Shown: positions 55,276 to 64,000 of the stretch, piece after piece
Layout of the letters: the number at the start of each line of letters is the position of its first letter
Position numbering within the stretch: position 1 is the first letter of the stretch
Source: Henckelia pumila
Taxonomy: Eukaryota; Streptophyta; Magnoliopsida; Lamiales; Gesneriaceae
NCBI RefSeq assembly: GCF_033568475.1
Contig: NC_133121.1
Coordinates: 171,121,716-171,185,715, forward strand
DNA: 64,000 nucleotides
Direction: 5' to 3'
The notes under the pieces: generated by a model
Database searches by the model: none
What the model saw: only the letters and a program-made list of their open reading frames with translations
What the model was told of the DNA's origin: nothing
Program-made: the position numbers and the translations under genes

Positions 55276-57311
55276 ATATAAATATATAATGAGGCACCTT
55301 GCAACATAATTAGTAGAGAAAAAAATTATTGTTTACACAGCCAATACAATGTTATTTATGAGTTCATATATCAAAGAAATATGAACACATAAATATGGAT
55401 GTTTATTATTTAGGTTACCGTTTATTCAAAATATTTATCCTTGTTGTCAAAAATTTAATACTGAAAAATATTATTTTTCTCCCGACTTGCCGAGCGATGA
55501 CCAATATAACTTAATAAATAAAATTTGTTCATCAAATAATAGTATTTTTTATTAGAAATAATAGTATATATATTTAAAACAAAATAAAGTTTAAATAATA
55601 TTAAAAAAATTTAAATAGTCTTTATGGGATTTTCTTTAATCACAATCCTATGTAATCTATCTCCTTTTTTTCCCGTCAACCCCACTTTGGTCCCTTAAAT
55701 TAATATAATGTTTTACATATTAATTTTCTATAGATAGATATATATTAATTAAAATTTGCCTTACATTTTAAGTCCTTGTTACGAGGGATTTTTCTTCAAC
55801 GATTTGTTTGTGTTAAATAAGAATCTTTCTGCGACATGGACACATGATCTTTTGGTATTTCTCTAGCTAAAGAGCTTGCAAATTGATGTATATTTTCTAT
55901 TCAAATCCGGCTTTTGGTTTGAGTTTCTTGATAATTTCCTTTTCTCAATAAAGATAAAGATTCAATTTTCTTATGCTGCGAATTTGTAATCTCAAGAGAT
56001 TTTATTTCTCTTGATTTTGCTTTTTTCACTATTTTTTGCATTGTGTGTTATGAAAAAAAATTACATTTTTAAGTTGTTTGAGTTTATGAAATCATTATGT
56101 ATTTATATTTTTGATTTTTTTTATTGATTGATATTTTATTTAAAGAGGAATTAAAGTTAGAAACAAAAAGGAAATTTGAATTATAATCGAGAAATACTCA
56201 AGTTGTGATTTACTATTGTTTTTTTATTTCTTTTTTAGCCTATCCAGTGGAACATAAATTTGGTAACTTTTTTTATTTCATCTTCAATTGCAGATAAATT
56301 TTCCACCATTTTCCATTGCATCCTTTTGGAATTTATGTAAATTCATGTGAGTGAAAGAGAATTGGTTCTACTTCTGGAGGCCCATCAACAGAGGTACAAA
56401 TGAGGTTAATTATCTTTTGGAACCAATTTCTTGAAGGAAAATTTGTTATATATGTTTGAAAATCATGAAAGTTTTTTTGAAAAGATTGACTAATTACTCG
56501 ATTTTGTAATATTTCACTGTGGTACTTTTCATGCTCGAATGTAGGAGTACTTGAGTAACCTCCCAAGATTTTGAAGGTAGGTTTCATCGTCTTTTCTTGC
56601 ATACTTCAATTTTGCTGTTTCAAAATCTTTAGTTCATCAGTTCTGTCGAAAAACAGTTTGTTTTTTGAGGAGAAGTTTGATTTTTAGTGCATGTTTTTAT
56701 TATTTGGTTTCTTCAAACTTGATTGTATGTTTTTTCTATGGAACTGTTTATTTTTAGGCTCTGAAACTTTATTCAAATTATTCCTAATCCAGTTTAACCT
56801 GATCTAATTTGCCACAACTCATCATCAAACGAGATGGTGTAGGTTGGCCCACAAATTGTCATGTTGGAAAAATCTCAATTCAACCCAACACACTTTCGTC
56901 TAACCCGTCAAAAAAATTAAAGTGTTTGAAAAAAATAACCAAAATATTTATATTTTATAAATCATATATTATTCATTATTTATAGCGAAATAGTTCAACA
57001 ATTAATATTATTAGCATGAGAAATTAAGAGTGCATAAAGTTTCCAAACAAAGTGCATAAAGTTTAACAAAGCCTAAAAAACTAAATAAATAATAAAAAAT
57101 TCATAAAAAAACCATCGACCATTATATCAATTTGTTCATATTCCTATCCTTCCTTCCGCTATTTCTAAAATAGTTTGTCATTCTCGGGTAATATTGTTGA
57201 AGCATAATTTGTCACTTGTTTGGTTTCCTGAAACTATAAAATATAAATTTTCAAAAAAATTTCTAAAATACATGGTGTTTTTTTTAAAAAAAAATTGTCT
57301 GAAAAGGGTTA
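55276..57311. other. AT-rich intergenic DNA, one unassigned short frame
   Basis: No gene recognised over about 2 kb. On minus 56333-56602 a frame of 89 codons (MQEKTMKPTFKILGGYSSTP start) has ordinary amino-acid composition but no recognised domain. It may be a remnant of a repetitive element. Confidence 0.4.
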
Positions 57312-58836
57312 TGTAGTGACCCGCACCGAAATCACATGCTAAACAAAAGCATGCAATTAAATCTTACATGACAATAATCAAATAAATCAGTGAAAAACAG
57401 AGTACAAGATCCCAAATTGAAATATCAGTCTAAAATGCTACTTAGGTTACAACCAAATCGAATAATAGTGTATCAAATAAAACCATGATAGAAATCCACT
57501 ATACCAGATAGAAAGAAATCTCAACGGCGCTGATGCTCTCTTCGGGGCTCACTCCTGCCTGCATAATCCAACCTGAGGTCTATCCTGTAGAATGGGGTGT
57601 CCAAGATGAAACATAGAGACGTGAGCGCTAACGTCGGCCAGTACCATAAATACAAGTATATAAATCTATATGTGCATGCAATATGACGTGGACGGGTGAC
57701 TTGATTAACAAGATACTCATGCTCAGAGGCGCCAAAGAGTCTAGTGTCACTCGGAAGTACTCCTCTAGACCACTGGCATAACATTCGGACGTGGATTGAG
57801 AAATATCCTGGAAACATCACAGCCCTTCGTGCCTGTCGGCCTTGTGACTCGTGACGTCCAATCGTCCACAATATAGGGCTGAGCGGCCCAACTAACTATG
57901 GCTATCTCGAAGGAGATACGGTTCAACGTGATAAATGATCATGCGTCATATGAACAGTAAATACATGCATATCATGACATATACAATGCAACACATAAGA
58001 ATGTATACTCAGCTGGATATCTCAATCAGTACTTACGTACCTCTTATAGGTCAAGTATAGGTGAACAGTCTAGAATCCAAACCTATAATCAAATGTATAC
58101 CATATCACTTATGTCATTTTAAAATTCTTAACTAGACTAATAGCTACTTGCTTAAGCTAATCAGAGTCTAGCAATATATCTGCGTCCGTAGCCTGTCCTT
58201 TGATTACGAATGCTCGAAACTCAGGACACCACTGCTACGGTTCCGGTAGCGCTTCGTCACCTCTTGGCCCATGAATACGATGCCAGAAAACCATTAAAAC
58301 TAGCTAGAGACGAGAGGAAACTTGAGAAAGCTGTGTGAGAAAAATGGCTGCCTCGAGCCCCTATTTATAGACCACGATTGAAACATCCGATCTCTCGTTT
58401 GGAGCTTCCGAACGTACTTCGGAACTTCCGATCGTCCTTCCGAACTTCTCTGCAGAACACGTGTCTTTGATTGGACAACTCACTGTTGCCGACACAGTTC
58501 GGAGCTTCTGAATTTAGTCAAGTCCATTCACCAATCCAAACCCATAACCTGTAAGTCTACAATGAGATTCGGAACTTCCGATCTGTAATTCGGAGCTTCC
58601 GAACTGCTTGGAACTTCCGATCTTCCAACATGGCTTCCGATCATGTTCGGTGGTCCGAACTGCTCTTTGGAGCTTCCGAACTGTCCTAGTCCAAGAACCC
58701 TTGGAACCATTTTCGATTGTTTTGAATCCAATTTTCAACTTCCTAAATCCGATCGAGGATCCTTTAATCATGTCTTAATCTTTCAAACTTGTTTAGTCAG
58801 TTGATTAGCTTAATCCAGAGATCGGGTTAATTATTA
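57312..58836. repeat. Gypsy LTR fragment with palindrome array
   Basis: Starts TGTAGTGACCCGCACC at 57312 and ends near GAGATCGGGTTAATTATTAG; the right limit is approximate and no target-site duplication is certain. Between 58380 and 58690 lie about nine TTCGGA-nnn-TCCGAA-like palindromes, mainly of the form TTCGGARCTTCCGAAC. No internal region follows, so it is a solo or truncated LTR. Short open frames on minus reflect the array. Confidence 0.6.
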
Positions 58837-59118
58837 GTTTTTTTAAAAAAATTTTCCACTTCTTTTACAACTTTATTAAAAAGATTATTAAACAAAAAAA
58901 AATTAGAAACAAAATTACAATTGTACAAGTACACAATGCATGAACTCTAGTATAAGTGTGTATAAGTGAGTTTTGGCTTGATTGTTAAAAACATTTGCTT
59001 GTTAAGAAAACAAAGTAATTGCGTCATTTTGATGAATTTTAATTTATTATTATTATCATTATTATTATTTATAAAGATATTGATATTTTTATATGTCTGA
59101 CGGCTTGAAAACAAAGAG
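58837..59118. other. AT-rich spacer
   Basis: No feature recognised. Confidence 0.4.
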
Positions 59119-59121
59119 TTA

Positions 59122-60354
59122 GGGGGTGTATTCGTTGCAGAGATTTACTATTTTTTAAAATGATAGGCTATTGTGGAGTTGATAGATTTTTACATACTTT
59201 TATAGAATCTTACGGACTTTTAATGGTTTTCACAGAATCATGCAGATTTGTTTTTCATGACTTTTATTGACATTTGTATACTTTTGATTTTTCTTTATTT
59301 CTTAAAATTATTAATCGAGTATCAATACTTTTATTTATATTTCTTTAAAATAATTTTATTTCTTTAAAATATTTTTATCTATCAATTTAAATAATTTTTA
59401 CTTATCAATATTATTTACAAAAATTGATAAGTATTATTAAATTTATTACAATTAAAAAATTAATATAACTCTAAAAAATTTGAATATATTTTATATAGTA
59501 TTCTTATTTATATTTATAATATATATATATATATACGTGTTAATAAAATTTTAAAATACGTCAATATATATCAATCATATATATATTATTATATATATAT
59601 ATATATATATATATTGATGTGTGTATATACATATCTATATTAAAGTGAATAAAATTACTATCGTAAGTTATAATAAAAATTCTACAGATTAAAAAATTAT
59701 AAAAAATAATTAAAACATCAAAGTTTATATAATAAATAATTAATTAATCATAAAAAATAAATATTGTTATTTTAAATTTAAGATCAATAAAATATTATAA
59801 TTTTTTTTCGTGTACCATGATAAGTTTTTATTTAAAAATTTAATAAATATGATTTTAAATCTCGCGAGATTTTGTAATTAATTCGAAAAATTATGAATGA
59901 TAAAAAATTTTATTTTATTTTAGAAATATAAAATATGTTAGCATATATATTATTTTTAATATAACTAATATTTATGAAACTAGTGTTAGTATAGAGACTA
60001 GCTATTTTATAAAATGTAAAAAATGTGTGAGTTTGAATTAAAAATGTCCATCCAAATCTTTAGGTTCAATCAAAGACAATTATTGACATTTTATTGTTGT
60101 ATTTAAGCTTTAATTATTGTAATTAATAGAAGTTTATGTAGTCTTTAAAAATCTATTGACAGTTTGAATACATCTAGACTTTTATAGAGTTTTTAAAAGT
60201 CAAATTTGAATACCACTTGACTTTTTAAAACTATACGAATGTTTATCTTGAATACCAATAAACTTTTATGGAGTATATAATACTCTAGATTGAATATCTC
60301 TAGACTTTTAAACTTCACAAAAGTTATTAAAACTCTAGAACCAATAAACCTCCT
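59122..60354. mobile_element. PIF/Harbinger-like non-autonomous element
   Basis: Ends GGGGGTGTATTCGTT and the inverse of AGGAGGTTTATTGGTT, flanked by TTA at 59119-59121 and 60355-60357. A G-rich TIR with a TTA duplication fits the PIF/Harbinger type. Subterminal regions repeat ACTTTTATAGAGT-like phrases in both orientations. The centre is very AT-rich with (TA)n tracts at 59518-59540 and 59590-59615. No transposase. Confidence 0.65.
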
Positions 60355-60357
60355 TTA

Positions 60358-61099
60358 GATTTCATTGCCTTCTTTTCTCGATAATTAATTTTGTAAGACA
60401 TTTTTAATACATCATTAATTTGAAATTTCTATTTTTGTCTTATAAAGAAAGTATACATACGTCCCTTCATTTACAGATATTCTTATTTTATATTCATACA
60501 AATATTTTAAATTTAGACCGAAAAAGAAATTTATTTATTACTCAAAATTTTCTTCAAACTTTCTTGATACAAATGGGCCCCTCCTTAACCTATGGTTGAG
60601 ATTATGCAACAAGCTTTTAATCTAATGGCTACTAAAATCTTTTCTAGAATTTCTAAGCTTTCCACAAACATCGATCCTAGATATTTTCTAAAAACTCTCT
60701 TAGTATATTCTAAGCTTTCTAAAATTTGAAACTCACTATTTTCAATCCAATTCATTTCTCTAGTTCAATAGATTAAAAATCATGTTTACTTTCAATAACT
60801 ACAACCCAAAAAAAAAAAAATTAAGTATTACAATTTCAAATCCGATGTCCTAAACATGATTTGTCAAATCTACACCCAAATATAATAAACGGATTAATTT
60901 TTGTTCTTTTGTTTCATATCTGTGCATTATTTAAGTATAATCATATTAATTTTAATTATGCCAATTTCATCAACAAGTATTGTTTATCGGAACAATCCCG
61001 ATTGTGGGACAAAACACAATCCAAAACCATTTTAATCCCATCCGAGACATCCCTAATATTTCGCCAAAAGCCCAATATCTAGAAGTTATTCGACGAGTT
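60358..61099. other. Intergenic AT-rich DNA
   Basis: No gene recognised. Confidence 0.45.
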
Positions 61100-61108
61100 T
61101 TCCATTAA

Positions 61109-61385
61109 GGGAAAATAAATTTTTGGTCCATCGACATGTTTATTTTTTAGTTTTGATCCTTTAATTTTTTAAATTTTGTTTTTGGTAAACTAACTTTAAG
61201 TTTTAGACTATTTTGGTCCAATTGGTGACGTGACATCGGAAAATACTGACATGTCAGCTGTCACGTCAGCAGTTGAACCAAAATAACTGAAAATTAAAAG
61301 TTATTTTACTAAAACCAAAATTTGAAAATTTAAGGGACTAAAACCAAAAAATAAACAAGTTAATAGACTAAAAACTCATTTTTCC
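61109..61385. mobile_element. MULE-like MITE, 277 bp, with 9-bp TSD
   Basis: Flanked by TTCCATTAA at 61100-61108 and 61386-61394. The ends are GGGAAAATAAATTTTTGGTC and the inverse of GGAAAAATGAGTTTTTAGTC, and the whole element folds back on itself around ACATGTCAGCTGTCACGTCA near 61252. No coding. Confidence 0.8.
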
Positions 61386-61394
61386 TTCCATTAA

Positions 61395-62750
61395 TCCTGC
61401 ACACCACTTGTTACAAATTATATATGCATGCATTATTTTGGCATGAACATATTTTGACTTTAAGTGAAGTATTGGAAAAAATATTGTTAAATAAAATAAA
61501 AGGACAAAATTGCGATTTTAGTGTTGACTTGTTTTTGATTTAATCTTATAACTTGACATTTGATTTACATCCAATAACTTAAATTTTTTTCTTTTTGTTT
61601 CTGGTAATTTTTTTCGTTTGAAATCGCAAAATCCAACAAATATTAAGGCTCAGTGGCAAAAATGATAAAAAGTATATTACATTTATTATAAAATCTACCT
61701 ATGAAAAACAAAGAGAAAATTATTCGGATCCAGTTACCTTCTACGAGGCGTATATGGTGCGAACAAACCTACGTTACAGACATTAAAATCAATTTAAACA
61801 AAAATAAGTGAGAAAAATAAAGCACAAATGCACCCAATAATTAAGCAAATTAATTAAGGAGGTTTGGTGGCTTTTGGCGAAAAAAGAAAAAGAAAAAGAC
61901 CAACACCACAAAAAAAATTGATTTATTGGATGAAAACAAAAAATTGACAAGTAATATTACTAAAATCTAAAACAGGCAAACTTACAAAACTAAAATTACA
62001 AGAAAACTGATTTATCAGTTATTTTGCAGTATTCCCTTCTTTATTCAAATAAATATATTTTATGGTACAAAAAATGAAGGATTTTTTTAATTAAGAATAA
62101 TAATCTAAAGAAGCTAGTAGTTAAAAGATAATAGATTATATTAGTTATTTCCCATATTGTTTTCAAATAATTTGAAGTTTCAAAATAGATAAAAAAAACT
62201 AAGGTGGTCAAACTAAGAGATCATGCAGTTTCTCTAAGGCCATCATGCTATATATAGTTACACAATTTGCATATATTGTATGGGCTAGCTTAGTTCTAGA
62301 AGGAGATTTCGACAGTATCATTTTGTTTTTGCAGATCGTATTTAGCCTATAAATCAAATAAACATGGCATATTGTTTTCATTTTCATTTTCATTTTCATT
62401 CCGAGGGTCAAAATCAAATTACCACTGACAAGTTGTTGAATACCTTCCATATATAGTTTTGGTTTTGGAATTTAGAAATTTGAAAGTGTTTGGATTTTAA
62501 TTTTGAGACCAGTTCATGCTCGATGATGACATTTGGATCTTTTTTTCATGTTTGTTTCCTGGCCTTTTCAGGTTTTTGGGTATGAAAAGTTTGCATTTTA
62601 TGTGAATTTCGCCATTTTTTTGTCAAAATTTTCACATGATCATCACCTGCATACTGTTATGTAATGTTGTATAGGAATGAATTATAGTAATCCGATGATA
62701 TTTCCATCTCTCTCCCGATTTTCGCAGAAGAAAAACGCCAAGGACAGTTA
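61395..62750 (+). promoter_or_regulatory. Upstream region of the MATE gene
   Basis: About 1.35 kb without coding. Contains a short (TTTCAT)n-like repeat at 62378-62401. The transcription start and TATA box were not identified with confidence. Confidence 0.3.
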
Positions 62751-64000
62751 ATGGCAAGCAACACTGGCGAAGCATTGTCTAATGAGGCAGTGGCAAAAAA
62801 CCAAGGGAATGAGGATGAAAGTCTTAAAAATAAGACATGGAATGAAACCAAAAAAATATGGATTGTGGCTGGCCCTGCTATATTCACTCGATGCTCTACG
62901 TTCGGGGTGATCGCCATCAGCCAGGCGTTTATCGGACACATTGGTGCTACTGAGCTTGCTGCCTTCGCTCTGGTTATCACTGTACTTCTCAGATTTGCTA
63001 ATGGATTGTTGGTAAAGGATCATTTCCGCGCTTTATATATGAAATGAAATATATATAAAATACCTCTAAACTTAAGAAATTAAGACTCGAATATAAGCAT
63101 ATATTACAACCAATCTATGTCATGGAGCATCTCTAGTTAGAAGCTATATATGAATCCTGAGATTGTTATAAAAACCTTCCGTGAAAGAAAACGATCTATT
63201 AGTTTCTAGTATTTTCAAATCTTGAGCGTACACATCTAAATGTTTTCAATTTTTTTTTTTTTTTTGACGTGGGAACCCGCAGCCGCTACCTTTCGGTGCG
63301 CTCTGGGTAAACCCCCGGACTAACGCAATAGCCTGCAAACTACGCTAGTCAGGTAAACCAGACTGAGCAAACCCTGTATGACAGGCTAGTCCAAGAAAGT
63401 GTTGGCAGGGGGAATTGAACTCCTGACCTTTGGCCAAGAGTTTACCTGCTCCACCAACTTGGACACCCCTTAGGGTAAATGTTTTCAAATCTTGAACATA
63501 TGCACCCTTGTACGTACGTGTTTTCAGTTCCCAATATTTGAAAACACCGGGAGTTAATAACTAAGAAGAGTTTTTCAGCTAGCAATCTTGAACATATGAA
63601 CCCGTGTACGTACGTGTTTTCAATGCCCAGTCTTAGTCGCATCATATACTCACTCACTTGGCCTTTCATTATAATACAATCCATATATATGCATTTGAGC
63701 CAGCCAAAAACGCTTGTTAATTGTTTTGAGACTAGATATGCATCTTTGGCACTTGATACACGTGTGATATATCTTCCAAATTTTGGTCTATTTTTCTATT
63801 GAAATTTGCAGTTAGGCATGGCTAGCGGATTCCAAACTTTATGCGGGCAAGCATATGGTGCTAAGCAGTATCACATGCTGGGGATATTCCTTCAACGATC
63901 ATGGGTGGTTTTGGTTCTAGCATCAGTACTAATGCTGCCTGTTTTCGTTTTCGCCACACCGATTTTTAAAGTTTTGGGACAGGATGAAAGCATTGCGGAC
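62751..64000 (+). CDS. MATE/DETOXIFICATION multidrug efflux transporter (partial)
   Basis: Exon 1 is 62751-63011 (87 codons) and exon 2 starts at 63812 and runs past the window end (63 codons visible). The N-terminal 35 residues are hydrophilic (MASNTGEALSNEAVAKNQ...). Then WNETKKIWIVAGPAIFTRCS leads into the first membrane helix, followed by FIGHIGATELAAFAL (helix 2). Exon 2 has the family signature LGMASGFQTLCGQAYGAKQYHMLG, then a helix WVVLVLASVLMLPVFVFATP. MATE proteins export organic compounds across the plasma or vacuolar membrane using a proton gradient; the substrate cannot be told. The intron is GT-AG, phase 0, and carries a SINE. No damage is seen in the visible part. Confidence 0.9.
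63250..63475 (-). mobile_element. Full-length tRNA-derived SINE (Au-like) in MATE intron 1
   Basis: On minus it starts near TAAGGGGTGTCCAAGTTGGT, with A-box-like TTGGTGGAGCAGG and B-box-like GGAGTTCAATTCC about 35 bp further. The body ends in GTTCCCACGTC and a poly(A) tail (T-run at 63250-63264). TAAATGTTTTCAA is duplicated at 63237-63249 and 63476-63488. The start matches plant Au-type SINEs as I remember them. Internal RNA polymerase III promoter boxes are intact. Confidence 0.85.

Noticed and set aside
63250..63475. tRNA gene near 63430-63475
   Set aside because: Only A- and B-box-like words are present without a cloverleaf, and it is part of a SINE with a poly(A) tail.

Overview
The window is nuclear DNA of a flowering plant, almost certainly a eudicot. 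Its host genes have introns and are spaced many kilobases apart in AT-rich DNA filled with nested LTR retrotransposons, DNA transposons, MITEs and tRNA-derived SINEs. Species cannot be fixed from the sequence; a lamiid (Lamiales-type) genome is only an impression.

Host genes are three: a prolyl 4-hydroxylase on + (17024-19779, seven exons, 292 aa), an Alba-domain protein with an RGG-rich tail on - (23748-27043, eight exons, 250 aa), and the first two exons of a MATE/DETOXIFICATION transporter on + running off the right edge (62751-64000). Exon structures were built by hand from frame, splice sites and family conservation. Both complete genes appear to need one GC-AG intron. No functional link between the three genes is visible.

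Transposons by region: 1-2455, the 3' end of a decayed Ty3/gypsy chromovirus (-). 2945-14946, a CACTA (En/Spm) element carrying a Transpos_assoc exon, split by a decayed Ty1/copia element (5336-14253, TSD AGAAT). 15255-16766, a MULE-like MITE ending 258 bp before the prolyl 4-hydroxylase start codon. 21796-23372, a large foldback element with a SINE in one arm. 27666-28148, a hAT-like MITE. 28416-41148, a solo LTR (TSD TTGAT) split by a complete Athila-type Ty3/gypsy element (28459-39340, TSD ACACA) with an open 1702-aa gag-pol and a third ORF. 41950-42741, a GC-rich repeat with a small hairpin MITE. 42742-43860 and 57312-58836, gypsy LTR fragments. 44944-55270, a very young Tat-type Ty3/gypsy element (TSD TATAT, one LTR mismatch seen in 435 bp) with an open 1775-aa polyprotein and a spliced antisense gene. 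59122-60354, a PIF/Harbinger-like element. 61109-61385, a second MULE-like MITE. 63250-63475, a SINE in MATE intron 1.

The points most worth following are the antisense gene and GC-rich block of the Tat element, the spaced palindrome TTCGGA-nnn-TCCGAA repeated in three separate gypsy LTR fragments, the long foldback hairpin, and the nesting order that is readable from intact target-site duplications. No tRNA, rRNA, CRISPR or bacterial-type system was seen.
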